The notes below the pieces were generated by a model. That model was not told the origin of the DNA. It did no database searches and saw only the letters and a list, made by a program, of their open reading frames with translations. From NCBI RefSeq assembly GCF_000382325.1, contig NZ_KB908056.1, positions 459,722-523,721 on the forward strand: a stretch of DNA of 64,000 nucleotides. Direction: 5' to 3'. Each line of letters begins with the position of its first letter. Position 1 is the stretch's first letter. The position numbers and the translations under genes were made by a program. Below, one piece after another: positions 32,798 to 42,385 of this stretch. Origin of the DNA: Woodsholea maritima DSM 17123 (GTDB lineage Bacteria; Pseudomonadota; Alphaproteobacteria; Caulobacterales; Maricaulaceae).

Positions 32798-34126
32798 CTA
32801 ACCCTCCAAAGTGGGGGGAAGAGCGGCAATCTTCGCCACCATATCCGGGATCCGCGTCAGATCGGTTTCACCGCGCCAAAACACCGTCCACTTGCCTTGT
32901 TTGATGGCCCCATCACATTCGGCAAAATAGAAATCATTGACCGGATTATCCCGGCGTGAGCGCCAATAGAGGCGATCGGCATAATCGACCAAACGTCGCC
33001 AGACGGCCTTGCCCAGGCCTTCACCGCGCGCATCTTCCAGAACGGCGAACTTATCGAGATAGACCGCCCCTTCCAGGCGCATGGTGATCGCCGCCGCGCG
33101 ATAACTTTGCGAGACAATAACGCGGTCCATCTCCAGATCATCCCAATAGGTCGCAACGGGCTGACGGCCAAAGGCTTTTGCGATCAACTCTCCGGCGCGC
33201 GCCTTATCCAGGCCCTCACCGCCATCCAGCTCCATCACCCGCTCGCCCTTGCGCACCAAAGTGCCAGACCCGGCATGGGTGAACAACTCTTTAGCCAGCT
33301 GTGACGGCGAGGTGATCGAGGCCGAGCTCGACAGCGGCAGATCATTCAACAGACGTGAAATCTCTTCCATCTTCAGGCGCATCCCGCCTTGAACCCAGTC
33401 TGCGCGCATCAAATCATCAAAATCCGTCGCCAGATTGATCGCGGAAATCACTTCGCCCTGGGCGTTCAAAAGCCCCCCCGTTCCGGTGAGGAAAATCACC
33501 TTGAAGGGTTGCAGCGCATGGACCAGCGCGCGCACGGCGGCATCGGCATTGACATTGACCAGACGCCCATCGGGGGTATCGCCCAGACAGGTGAGGATCG
33601 GGGCCTGCCCCGCGCGTGCGGCGGCGGCCACCTGCTCCAGACGCACCCGGCTCGGCTCGCCCACCCGGCCAAACTTGGCTTCATCAATCAGCTCGGCCTC
33701 AAAGACGCCTTGGGTGATCGAGGCCGCGCGCCCGCCGCATTCACGGATCGCATGCACCAGATCCAGATTGGTTTGCGTCAAGGTCTCGCGAATGACGGCA
33801 ATCGCCTCAGGCGGGGTTACCCGCAAACCGTCGATGCGCGGGGTTTCAATCCCGGCATCTTGCAAGGCGCTATCCAATTGCGGACCCGCCCCATGGACCA
33901 CGACCGGGGCCAGGCCCACCGATTGCAGGAAAGCCAGCGCAGCGGCCAGACCTTCCAAGTCGTTTTGCATCACCGCACCGCCGACTTTGACCACGGCGAA
34001 GCGCTCCTGATCCAGACGGCTGAAACGGGTCAAATATTCACGAATTTCCTTGCCATCGCGCATATGGGACAGCAATTGCACAATGGTGGAGCGCACACCG
34101 GCGTGCGCCTTGGTCACTTCTGTCAT
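32798..34126 (-). CDS. Bifunctional N-acetylglutamate synthase/kinase
   Basis: This 442-residue protein joins an amino-acid-kinase domain (about 40-290; VVKVGGAVMQ, VVVHGAGPQLD, VNVNADAAVRAL, IFLTGTGGLL) to a C-terminal GNAT domain (about 300-440; LDKFAVLEDARGEGLGKAVWRRL). The arrangement is that of the NAGS/K enzymes described from Maricaulis maris and Xanthomonas campestris, which both make and phosphorylate N-acetylglutamate and are related to vertebrate NAGS. It sits five bases after argF' and two before argC. No separate argA, argB or argJ is visible in the window. The activity is inferred from architecture and context. Confidence 0.9.
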   Translation of the reverse strand: MTEVTKAHAGVRSTIVQLLSHMRDGKEIREYLTRFSRLDQERFAVVKVGGAVMQNDLEGLAAALAFLQSVGLAPVVVHGAGPQLDSALQDAGIETPRIDGLRVTPPEAIAVIRETLTQTNLDLVHAIRECGGRAASITQGVFEAELIDEAKFGRVGEPSRVRLEQVAAAARAGQAPILTCLGDTPDGRLVNVNADAAVRALVHALQPFKVIFLTGTGGLLNAQGEVISAINLATDFDDLMRADWVQGGMRLKMEEISRLLNDLPLSSSASITSPSQLAKELFTHAGSGTLVRKGERVMELDGGEGLDKARAGELIAKAFGRQPVATYWDDLEMDRVIVSQSYRAAAITMRLEGAVYLDKFAVLEDARGEGLGKAVWRRLVDYADRLYWRSRRDNPVNDFYFAECDGAIKQGKWTVFWRGETDLTRIPDMVAKIAALPPTLEG

Positions 34127-34131
34127 GACGA

Positions 34132-35151
34132 TTATGCGCTCTTCTGGTTCTCGGGGTGAGTGATCAGGGCTTCCATCATGGCTTTTTGGACATGGAGACG
34201 GTTTTCCGCCTCGTTCAAGCCAATAAAGCGATCGGAATCGACAACGCTGTCAGCAATTTTCACATTACGGCGCATGGGTAGGCAATGGCTGACATAGGCA
34301 TTATCGGTCATCGCCATTTTCGCATCGTCAATCATGAAGCCCGCGCCCTTGGCGCGCACATCGCCTTCATTCTCCCACTGACCATAGAAGGGCAACGCCC
34401 CCCAGCTTTTCGCATAGACCATCTGGGCCCCTTCATAGGCGGCCTTCACATCCGTGGTGTAGCCAAAGCTGGCCCCAGCGGCTTCGCAGAAACCGCGCGC
34501 ACCCTCTGTGTAGCGCGCATCAAGCTGATAAGCCTCGTCCGGGATCAGAACCTTGACATTCATGCCCATTTTAGACGCCATCAAAATTGCAGAATTGGCC
34601 ACGGCGGTATTGAGCGGCTTAGGATGGGGCACCCAGGTCAGGAGGAAATTCTTACCCGCAACATCCCCCATCTTGTCCTGCATTGCCATCATCATGGCCA
34701 GTTCCTGACACGGGTGAACAATCGTTTCCATATTGATGACGGGAACGGTGGCGTATTTGGCATAGGCCTCGATCAGCGGATCTTCACGCTCGCTCTGCCA
34801 GTTTTCAAACTTGGGAAAACACCGGATCGCAATCAGATCCACATAAGACGACAAGACGCGGGCGGCTTCCTTGACATGTTCTTCCGGTCCACCATCCATC
34901 ACGACGCCATCGGTCATTTCCACCGGCCAGGTTGAGCCCTTCGCGTCCAGGACAATGGCATGCCCGCCCAATTGGTACGCGCCCAGATCAAATGAGGTCC
35001 GCGTGCGCAAAGAGGGATTGAAGAATAACAGCGCAATGGATTTACCGCGCAGCGCATCGCCCATGGGACTTGATCGGTAGGCGCGCGCACGCTCGATCAT
35101 GGCTTGCAACTCTTCACGAGACCAGGATTGGGTGCTGAGGAAATGGCGCAT
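34132..35151 (-). CDS. argF': N-acetylornithine carbamoyltransferase
   Basis: A 339-residue transcarbamylase that most likely carbamoylates N-acetylornithine rather than ornithine. The carbamoyl-phosphate motif is FFNPSLRTRTSF (Ser47, Arg49-Arg51), followed by IVHPCQELAMMMAMQDKMG and SHCLPMRRNVKI. The long loop before DGGPEEHVKEAARVLSSYVDLIAIRCFPK and the length match the Xanthomonas-type acetylornithine enzyme rather than ordinary ArgF (about 305-335 residues). Its place directly before a NAGS/NAGK fusion supports this. N-succinylornithine as substrate, as in Bacteroides, cannot be excluded. The ATG has GGAGG upstream. Confidence 0.85.
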   Translation of the reverse strand: MRHFLSTQSWSREELQAMIERARAYRSSPMGDALRGKSIALLFFNPSLRTRTSFDLGAYQLGGHAIVLDAKGSTWPVEMTDGVVMDGGPEEHVKEAARVLSSYVDLIAIRCFPKFENWQSEREDPLIEAYAKYATVPVINMETIVHPCQELAMMMAMQDKMGDVAGKNFLLTWVPHPKPLNTAVANSAILMASKMGMNVKVLIPDEAYQLDARYTEGARGFCEAAGASFGYTTDVKAAYEGAQMVYAKSWGALPFYGQWENEGDVRAKGAGFMIDDAKMAMTDNAYVSHCLPMRRNVKIADSVVDSDRFIGLNEAENRLHVQKAMMEALITHPENQKSA

Positions 35152-35239
35152 CTATGCCTCCCGAAATGATCAAAGTATCGGATTTAGCGCTGCAGCGCGA
35201 CAAATGCAATTGGTGAGCGCGTTACAAAGGCCCTACGCG

Positions 35240-36820
35240 TCAGTCCTCAGAGCCCATGTCAAGCGCATCCGCGTGGGGCATATCCGGCAAGACATCCGGC
35301 GCAGCGTTAAGGCCTTCGGCCTCTAATAATTGCGTCTGGCTAACCAGGTCGGTCGCGTCTTCGTCTGACGCGATCACTTCACCCTTCAAGGCGGCGATCA
35401 ACAAAGCATCACGGCTATAGACATCATGAATGAAGCGCACCGCGCCAAAACGATCGGGTACGGCGGTAAAATAAAGGATATGGACCGGCAGGCGCTCGCT
35501 CAGATAAACCCGGCGCGTCTCACCTGATGCGATCACCTGATCAATACGCGGGCGGTCCCAATCGGGTTCTTCAGACAAGACCCACCAGGCCAGATCAATG
35601 GGATTTTGCACCCGCACACAGCCTGAACTGTCATCACGGCGCACATTGGCGAACAATTCGCGATGCGGGGTGTCGTGAATGTAGACATTGTGCCGATTGG
35701 GGAAAATGAATTTGGCCTGACCCATCGCATTGGTCGGCCCGGGGCGTTGTTGAATACGATAGCGCCCATTGACCCAATCCGCCTCATAGGGCGACACCAC
35801 GCGGCCGCGGCTGACATCCACCAACTGATAGCCCTGCGACAGGGCATAGGCGGGGTTTTGGCGCATCACACGCAACCAATAGGCCCCCAATCCCGGCGGG
35901 GTATGCCAATAGGGGTTCAGCTCTACATACTGCATATTTTCCGAGAAGATCGGCGTGGAGCTATAAAGCTTACCAATCATCGTTTCATGGACGCGCTCAA
36001 GCTCGCCCTCGCGCCACGCCTCCAGGCGGTAATCAGCAATGTTGACCCGGATATGACGCCGGCCCAGATCTTGAGGCAACCAGCGCCAGCGCTCTAAATT
36101 CGCGCGCAATTGATCAATGCGGTGGCGCGGATCAACGTTAAGCTCGGTAAAGGTCGTGGCCCCCACTTCGCCATCGGAGGCAAGGTTATGGCGCGCCTGA
36201 AAGCGCATCACGGCGCTTTCCAAACGCCGATCAAAGGCGAGCCCCACCGGCCCGGTCTCGTCAAGAACCCCTTCTTGCACCAAACGCGCGCGTAACAGAT
36301 CCACATCATGGCCGTGATCGCCGCGCTTTAAAATCCGCCCGTCCGGCACGCGAATACGCTGGGCGCGAAAGGCGGTTCTGACGATCAAATCCTGGCGCAA
36401 AGCCTGATAATCAGGGTTTTGCGGGGCGAGCGCCTGTAAGCGCTCATAAATCTCACCGCTTTCAAGGGCAGTATGAAGCGCCGCGTTCAAATCCTGATCG
36501 CGCACTGACATCGTCCAATCTGGCTCAATCGTGCGTGGATCTATGCGACCAAAAGCGAGATCATGGGCCAGCGCCAAAAACGCCGCATCGGCGTCAAGGT
36601 CGCGCTCGGCCCCGGCGCTCAACGTATCTAGGCGCTCCGGATCGGCATAATCATCAGGGCTTAGACCATGGGTCCAAACCTCGCGCAGCGCCAGGCTCAG
36701 CTCCGCAATTGCGCCATCATCCCAGCGCACATCATCTTGCGCAAACGCAGGCGTCACCAGCAGCGCCCACACACTGATCATCACCGCAGTGAGCTTTACC
36801 CCCCAAGCGCGCACACCCAT
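35240..36820 (-). CDS. L,D-transpeptidase of the YcbB/LdtD type
   Basis: A 526-residue periplasmic cell-wall enzyme that forms 3-3 crosslinks in peptidoglycan. A signal peptide ends VTPAFA; a scaffold domain follows (about 30-150), then a peptidoglycan-binding domain (about 165-230; LKRGDHGHDVDLLRARL) and the YkuD catalytic domain (about 255-420) with IHDTP and SSGCVRVQ, catalytic Cys at about 401. The C-terminal 80 residues are acidic. The first ATG has an odd ribosome-binding site directly abutting it, and a GTG two codons later is possible. It precedes the arginine operon by 88 bases with a GCGCTGCAGCGC palindrome (35187-35198) between. Confidence 0.9.
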   Translation of the reverse strand: MGVRAWGVKLTAVMISVWALLVTPAFAQDDVRWDDGAIAELSLALREVWTHGLSPDDYADPERLDTLSAGAERDLDADAAFLALAHDLAFGRIDPRTIEPDWTMSVRDQDLNAALHTALESGEIYERLQALAPQNPDYQALRQDLIVRTAFRAQRIRVPDGRILKRGDHGHDVDLLRARLVQEGVLDETGPVGLAFDRRLESAVMRFQARHNLASDGEVGATTFTELNVDPRHRIDQLRANLERWRWLPQDLGRRHIRVNIADYRLEAWREGELERVHETMIGKLYSSTPIFSENMQYVELNPYWHTPPGLGAYWLRVMRQNPAYALSQGYQLVDVSRGRVVSPYEADWVNGRYRIQQRPGPTNAMGQAKFIFPNRHNVYIHDTPHRELFANVRRDDSSGCVRVQNPIDLAWWVLSEEPDWDRPRIDQVIASGETRRVYLSERLPVHILYFTAVPDRFGAVRFIHDVYSRDALLIAALKGEVIASDEDATDLVSQTQLLEAEGLNAAPDVLPDMPHADALDMGSED

Positions 36821-36907
36821 CCCCCATGGCCTATACCTTCCCCCTCGATAGCAGGCTTAGACCAGCGCGCCTATAGCCGATGCGCCACACTTAAAGGGTC
36901 GTCGGTC

Positions 36908-37828
36908 TTATTCAGCCGGTTCTGAGACCTTTTTTGCCGCTTCCTGGCGCTGAGCCCAGCGGGCCTTGATCATTTTCGAGGTTTCCCGGCTGCCATCAGG
37001 CGTCCAGCCCGGTGGGCCCAGCCAAAAGCCCAACGCCTCACGCAAGGACTTGGCCCCAGCCATATCTTTAATCATCCCCCACCATTCATGAAAACTGATC
37101 AGGAAGGGGTTATCGCTGCCGAGATTTTTGACGATGCCATAGCGGCAAGGCTCCTGCGCCAATTCAGGCTGGAAAGTTCCGAACATCTTGTCCCAAATAA
37201 TAAAAACACCGGCGTAATTCTTATCGAGATACTGCGGATTTGTGGCGTGATGAACCCGGTGATGCGACGGCGTATTCATGATCGCTTCAAACCAGGCCGG
37301 GGTTTTATGAATGACTTCGGTATGGATCCAGAATTGATAGATCAAATTGATCGCCCCCGCCAAAGCCACCATGGCCGGGGGGAAACCCATCAGCACCAGC
37401 CATGAGCCAAAAAAGATGAATTTCAACGTCATCGGGCTGATCCAGGGCTGGCGTAGCGCCGTGGTCAGATTGTAATGCTGAGAGGAATGGTGGACGACAT
37501 GATCGGCCCACCACCAGCGCACCGTATGGGCAAAGCGATGGGCGAAATAATAGACGAAATCATCCAGCACAAAGCATAGGGCGAACACCCCCCAGCCCCA
37601 GCCGATATCGAATAGGGCATAAGGTTCAATCAGGGTGAACCACGCAACCGCGATAAAGCCCAGCGCCACTTTAGAGACCACATTGCCAAGCCCCATCAAG
37701 AGGCTTGCCAGCGTATCGCCCGGTTCATAGCGCGCGCGGCCCGTTGTCCGCGCATAGATCATTTCTGCCACGATCAACGCCACAAAGACCGGGATCGCGA
37801 TCAGGATGGGATCAGGAATATCAGGCAT
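36908..37828 (-). CDS. Sterol desaturase/fatty-acid hydroxylase family membrane protein
   Basis: A 306-residue integral-membrane di-iron enzyme candidate. After two or three hydrophobic helices come the histidine clusters HRFAHTVRWWWADHVVHHSSQHYN, and later HRVHHATNPQYLDKN, which together hold the metal site. Bacterial members hydroxylate or desaturate lipids, carotenoids or hopanoid-like substrates; the substrate here is unknown. The ATG at 37826-37828 follows AGGGGGG and overlaps the upstream small membrane-protein gene by eight bases. Confidence 0.87.
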   Translation of the reverse strand: MPDIPDPILIAIPVFVALIVAEMIYARTTGRARYEPGDTLASLLMGLGNVVSKVALGFIAVAWFTLIEPYALFDIGWGWGVFALCFVLDDFVYYFAHRFAHTVRWWWADHVVHHSSQHYNLTTALRQPWISPMTLKFIFFGSWLVLMGFPPAMVALAGAINLIYQFWIHTEVIHKTPAWFEAIMNTPSHHRVHHATNPQYLDKNYAGVFIIWDKMFGTFQPELAQEPCRYGIVKNLGSDNPFLISFHEWWGMIKDMAGAKSLREALGFWLGPPGWTPDGSRETSKMIKARWAQRQEAAKKVSEPAE

Positions 37829-38285
37829 TTTGCCCCCCTGGATCTGCAGATGCGACAAAGGGCTGTAAGCGCCTCTCTAGAGCCTCTAACCCGAAGGACG
37901 CAACGCCATCATCGTGCAAAGGCAGAACGATTTTTGCCAACGCCCAATCACCGGTCAAGATGATGAGCGCGCGCGAGGTTTGCTTCAGGCCTTTTAAGTC
38001 GCCAGGGCCAAAGCTGCGCAGAACAAACACATCCCCGCGCGCCACTACGATGCCCAAACGCGCGCCATCACGTTCAAAAACCAGGGCGATACGGCCATCC
38101 TGAGTGACAAAACCCGTCTCAGCGCGAAAGCCCATCAGATCTTCATCCAACAGGCGGGCCGCATGGGACCAGTCGCTGAGACGCGCCGCATCCCAGCCCC
38201 CGATCAAACGATTAAGGAGATAAACAGCGAAAATCGCGAGCGTTGAGCCGCCCAACACAACCGCCAAAATTAAAGGATCATCCAT
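37821..38285 (-). CDS. Membrane-anchored protein of unknown function
   Basis: A 154-residue protein I do not recognise. It has one N-terminal membrane helix (LILAVVLGGSTLAIFAVYLL) and a soluble domain with alternating strands (TQDGRIALVFERDGARLGIVVARGDVFVLRSF) like a PH-type or lipocalin-like fold, though this is only an impression. It overlaps the sterol-desaturase-family gene by eight bases, so the two probably work together. Confidence 0.6.
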   Translation of the reverse strand: MDDPLILAVVLGGSTLAIFAVYLLNRLIGGWDAARLSDWSHAARLLDEDLMGFRAETGFVTQDGRIALVFERDGARLGIVVARGDVFVLRSFGPGDLKGLKQTSRALIILTGDWALAKIVLPLHDDGVASFGLEALERRLQPFVASADPGGQNA

Positions 38286-38296
38286 GGTCGTCTTAA

Positions 38297-38330
38297 CGCA
38301 AAAGGGGTAGAGCCTGGCCCTACCCCCTTA
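38297..38330 (-). terminator. Rho-independent terminator of the second TonB receptor
   Basis: On the minus strand GGGGTAG...CTACCCC with a nine-base loop is followed by TTTTGCG. It lies between the receptor stop and the next gene start. Confidence 0.7.
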
Positions 38331-38346
38331 TCGCATATCCTTAGAC

Positions 38347-40827
38347 CTAGAAGTTCAACCGCAAGGTCAAACCATAGGTCCGGGGGTCCCCCACATAGGC
38401 ATTCATGCTGCCGGGCTGACCGACAGAGGAGAAGGTGCCTTGGAGGTAGTCTTTATTGGCCAGGTTGCGCACCCAGGCCTGCAAGGCCCAGTTAGACTCA
38501 GGATGGGCAATTTGCGCGGACGCATTAAACAGCCAGAACTCGTCTTGAACTTTACGTGGATCCAGATCAGAGCCCATATTGTAGGCAGAACGATAATAGG
38601 CTTCACCACGAATGTAGCCATCAAGCCCCATCACGGTGAAGAAACGCATACCGGTTACAGACCCGACCAACTTAGACGACGCACTCAAACGGCGCCCCGT
38701 AAGGTCTTGGGTATTGGTCAATAAACACGCCGCACTGACATTTAGATCATCACACGGGGCATTTTTATACTCTGAATACTCATTATCGAGCAGATAGGTA
38801 AAGCCGCCGGTAAATGTCCAATCTTCGTTCGGCACCCAGACATTTTCCACTTCCAGGCCCCGCACCATCACTTCACCGGCGTTATCGAGCACGAAAGACG
38901 TCCCGGTAAAGGTATTGGCTTGGAAGTCTTTCAGCTTGGTATCAAACAGCGCGGTATTGACCTGCAAAGTCTCATTAAAGAGGCGGGTCTTAAGGCCCAG
39001 CTCAATCGTGTCAGCAACCTCTGGATCAAACTCAACCGCATCGTTGACGACAGCAAAGGCCGAGACGTTAAAGCCACCGGCTTTATACCCGCGCGAGTAA
39101 GACGCATAGACATTGGTCAGAGGGTTCACATCATAGCTGAGCTTGAGGGTGCCAGAGACGTTATCCTCGCTACGGCTGCGCGCATAATCACTCGCCGGTG
39201 GGTTAAACTGCAACGGACGCAGACCCAACAGCGCATTCACTTGCGGATTTTCTTTGTTCGCAGCAGCATAAGCCGTCGCACCTGCATAAGCCTGAGGAGC
39301 CAAGGCAATATTGGCCGGTGTTAAAGGCAGACCCGTCGCCTGGAAGAAGGCCGCCGCCGCGATTTGTTGTTCACCGATGGCAACAAAGTTCAAGGCCGAG
39401 AAAGGATCATTGATATCAACCTTGGCGTCGATATCTTTTTCTTCTTTCGAATAGCGAAGACCCGCCGTCAGGGTCAGGCGATCATTGATATACCAATCGC
39501 CTTGACCAAAGACCGACCAAGAGCGGGTATCCACCGCATAATTCTCATTGGTGAGGCCTTGCTTCACACCGCCTAGCTCACCGGCGAGGAAAGTCCCCGT
39601 AGGCACATTCAGCGCGCTTTCCAGCTGTGCAATGGCACCGCCCGTGGCCAAGTCCATAAACGGACGCAGCATCGCGCCATAAGGGACCTGCGAATCATAG
39701 GTCAAATCTTGGGAATAGTAATAAACCCCGGCCAGCCAATCAAAATTGCCGCCATTATTGTCGGCAATGCGCAATTCCTGGGTGAAGGTTTTATATCCGG
39801 TGTCGATATAGCGGCTGCCGGTTAGGGCCAGATCGGTAAAGTCGGCATCAATACGCGAGGTATCATCATAGCCGCGCCATGCGGTGATCGAGGTCAGCTC
39901 CAACTCACCAAAATCGTGATTGACCTCAGCGGACAGGCCGCGGGTCTTAATCTCGGTATTGACCGCGCCATCAAAGGCGACTTCACGCCGGAAGGGGTCG
40001 GCGCGAACAATGGTCGCGCCGAGAAATTGCAAAGCGGCGAGGTTTTGCGGGCGATGATATGAGAAGGGTGCTGCACAGCAATCTTCATCCATCACGCCAT
40101 AATCACCAATGAAGCGTACAGACGTATTATCTGAAATGTCCCAGAGCAATTGTCCGCGCACGTCGTAACGATCACGATTATTGACATCATCGCCCGTGGC
40201 AACATTCTTCAAGAAGCCATCGCGCGAATGGCGCACAGCATCCAAGCGGAAGGCCAAAGTGTCCTCAACAATCGGCCCGGTGATGGTGCCTTTGGCGACT
40301 AATAGCGCATTATTGCCGACGGTGAGTTCTGCCGCCCCGCCCGCTTCATATTCAGGCTTGGCCGTATGGAAAGCGATCACACCGGCAGGGGTGTTTTTAC
40401 CAAAAAGGGTGGATTGCGGCCCGCGCAGAACCTCAACCCGCTCCAACGATAAGAAGTCATTGATCGCCGCACCGGAACGCGAGCGATAAACGCCATCGAC
40501 GAAAACGCCCACGGAAGGCTCAAGACCGATATTATCGCCCGACGTCGCAATGCCGCGAATACCAAATTCGGTCACGCCCGGACGCGAAAACTGAGCGATG
40601 GTTAAAGACGGGACGAGGGTTTGCAGGTCGCGCACATCTTTAATGCCCGATTCTTCAATTTGATCGGCGCTCACCGCTGTCACCGCAACGGGTGTTTCCA
40701 GCAAGGTCTGTTCGCGCTTTTGCGCGGTGACGGTAATCACTTCAACCTGGGCCATCGCCGCCGTTGAAATCAAACCGGTGCCAAGCGCCGTCACGCCCAG
40801 CGCAATCGCTTTAGAAAAACGTTTCAT
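38347..40827 (-). CDS. TonB-dependent receptor
   Basis: An 826-residue outer-membrane receptor with signal peptide (cut after TAAMAQ), a TonB box-like VEVITVTAQKRE, a plug (about 40-160: TPVAVTAVSADQIEESGIKDVRDLQ, VEVLRGPQSTLFGKNTPAGVI) and a barrel ending TLRLNF. It is the type abundant in sphingomonads and caulobacters, which imports organic substrates as well as iron compounds. It is back to back with a hydrolase-GMC-ALDH gene set, which suggests the receptor imports their substrate (inference). Confidence 0.93.
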   Translation of the reverse strand: MKRFSKAIALGVTALGTGLISTAAMAQVEVITVTAQKREQTLLETPVAVTAVSADQIEESGIKDVRDLQTLVPSLTIAQFSRPGVTEFGIRGIATSGDNIGLEPSVGVFVDGVYRSRSGAAINDFLSLERVEVLRGPQSTLFGKNTPAGVIAFHTAKPEYEAGGAAELTVGNNALLVAKGTITGPIVEDTLAFRLDAVRHSRDGFLKNVATGDDVNNRDRYDVRGQLLWDISDNTSVRFIGDYGVMDEDCCAAPFSYHRPQNLAALQFLGATIVRADPFRREVAFDGAVNTEIKTRGLSAEVNHDFGELELTSITAWRGYDDTSRIDADFTDLALTGSRYIDTGYKTFTQELRIADNNGGNFDWLAGVYYYSQDLTYDSQVPYGAMLRPFMDLATGGAIAQLESALNVPTGTFLAGELGGVKQGLTNENYAVDTRSWSVFGQGDWYINDRLTLTAGLRYSKEEKDIDAKVDINDPFSALNFVAIGEQQIAAAAFFQATGLPLTPANIALAPQAYAGATAYAAANKENPQVNALLGLRPLQFNPPASDYARSRSEDNVSGTLKLSYDVNPLTNVYASYSRGYKAGGFNVSAFAVVNDAVEFDPEVADTIELGLKTRLFNETLQVNTALFDTKLKDFQANTFTGTSFVLDNAGEVMVRGLEVENVWVPNEDWTFTGGFTYLLDNEYSEYKNAPCDDLNVSAACLLTNTQDLTGRRLSASSKLVGSVTGMRFFTVMGLDGYIRGEAYYRSAYNMGSDLDPRKVQDEFWLFNASAQIAHPESNWALQAWVRNLANKDYLQGTFSSVGQPGSMNAYVGDPRTYGLTLRLNF

Positions 40828-41131
40828 ACTTTCCTCCCCTTATGGGTTTTGGCGGTTGTTTTGTTATATCCGCCATTTATCCCCCCGCCTTTTGTACGGG
40901 TCCTGGTCATCATATAACCTTCATTTTTTATCCGTGTCATCGCACGACTGTCACAAAGATATCATTTCGTATACCGGACATTTCCTCCTGTGGCGTTAAC
41001 CACACGGTCAGGAGCGTAAAACGCCCTGTTTTTGTAACGCGACTGTCACGAAAGCCCTAGCCAGCGCCGCAATAACAGTGTTCACTCCCCCTAAAGACAA
41101 AAAAGCCAAGGCTTAAATCGGGGAAAACATC
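40828..41131. promoter_or_regulatory. Divergent promoter region with Pho-box-like repeat
   Basis: The 304 bases separate the TonB receptor from the hydrolase gene. CTGTCACAAAGATATCAT at 40948-40965 is two half-repeats (CTGTCAC, ATATCAT) with a four-base spacer, like the PstS Pho box, oriented toward the hydrolase; a second CTGTCAC at about 41042 has no partner. Phosphate control is only a possibility. Confidence 0.35.
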
Positions 41132-42385
41132 ATGAAAAAACTGCTTCTAGCCGGGATCGGTCTGGTTGCCATTGGCGCAGGCGTTATGGCCGGATGGTAT
41201 TATCGACCCTGGTCACCCTATTCACCGGCGCGCATTGCCGAACTGGATAACGAAGATCGTTATTTTGAGCTCTTCCAGGAAATGGATGAAGTTCTGCCCT
41301 CGCGCCCGATCGCAGCCGCTAACCCAGAGCCCTTTGCGCGCGATTTACGCCCCCTCATTGTTAATTATGACTGGCAAGGCGGGCAAAAGCCTTTGGAAGC
41401 CTATCTCGATGAAGCCCATGTCATGGGCCTGAGCGTCTTGAAAGACGGCGTTGTCATTCATCAGACCTTCCGCCTGGGCGCGGATGAAAATACGCGCATG
41501 ACCTCCTGGTCGGTGGCGAAAAGCTTTGTTGCGACTTTAATCGCCGAAGCTATGACCGAAGGCAAGATCGGCTCGCTGGACGATCTGGCGCAGACCTATG
41601 CCCCGCAATATCAGGGTACGGATTATGGCAATACCAGCCTGCGTCACCTACTAATGATGTCGGCGGGGATGGACTTCATTGAAGACTATACCGATGACGC
41701 GCCGCGCAGTGATATTCGCCCGCTCTTCTTCAACGCCTTTATCATGGGCAAAAATGTTGATGAGATGATTGGCGCGATCAAGCGCAACCGCGAGCCGGGC
41801 CAGGATCTGCATTATACTTCGCCCAATTCCCATGTCCTGGCCGCCGTTGTGCGCGGGGTGTATGGCAAAAGCCTGCCAGACATTGTCGAGGATAAGCTTT
41901 GGGCCCCCTTGGGCATGGAAAGCGATGCGACCTGGCTGACCAATCGCAATGATGATCAGGGCCTGGCCATCGGCTATTGCTGCCTTCAAGCGACCAGCGC
42001 GGACTTTGCCCGCTTTGGCCAGCTCTATTTGCAAGATGGGGTATGGAACGGCCAGCGCCTTCTGCCTGAAGGCTGGGTCGATCAGGCCACCCGCGCCAAT
42101 GCCCCTTTCCAGGCCGCTGGCCCCGATGCCGTCTATGCCCCGCGTGGCTATGGCCTGCACTTCTGGTTCCCGCCTGAAGCTGACCAGGAATTCTCCGCCG
42201 AGGGGGTTTTCGGCCAATATATCTGGGTGGATCAACGCCGCGGCGTTGTCATTGCCATCAATGCTGGCGATCCGGATTATTGGAACCGCAAGGATGAAAC
42301 CATCGCGGTTATGCGCGCCATCGTCAGCGCCGTTGCCCCTGAACAGGTTGAGGATGAGGGGGATATCGAAAGTCCGGCCCCATGA
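41132..42385 (+). CDS. Membrane-anchored serine hydrolase (beta-lactamase family)
   Basis: A 417-residue serine hydrolase, probably held in the membrane by its N-terminal helix (MKKLLLAGIGLVAIGAGVMA) and facing the periplasm. The S-x-x-K motif is Ser127-Lys130 (WSVAK), the second motif is YTSPNS, and FGQYIWVD lies in the third-motif region. This pattern resembles the esterase/6-aminohexanoate-dimer-hydrolase branch. Its stop overlaps the GMC oxidoreductase start (ATGA). It likely cleaves an ester or amide whose alcohol product goes to the next two enzymes (inference). Confidence 0.82.
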   Translation: MKKLLLAGIGLVAIGAGVMAGWYYRPWSPYSPARIAELDNEDRYFELFQEMDEVLPSRPIAAANPEPFARDLRPLIVNYDWQGGQKPLEAYLDEAHVMGLSVLKDGVVIHQTFRLGADENTRMTSWSVAKSFVATLIAEAMTEGKIGSLDDLAQTYAPQYQGTDYGNTSLRHLLMMSAGMDFIEDYTDDAPRSDIRPLFFNAFIMGKNVDEMIGAIKRNREPGQDLHYTSPNSHVLAAVVRGVYGKSLPDIVEDKLWAPLGMESDATWLTNRNDDQGLAIGYCCLQATSADFARFGQLYLQDGVWNGQRLLPEGWVDQATRANAPFQAAGPDAVYAPRGYGLHFWFPPEADQEFSAEGVFGQYIWVDQRRGVVIAINAGDPDYWNRKDETIAVMRAIVSAVAPEQVEDEGDIESPAP

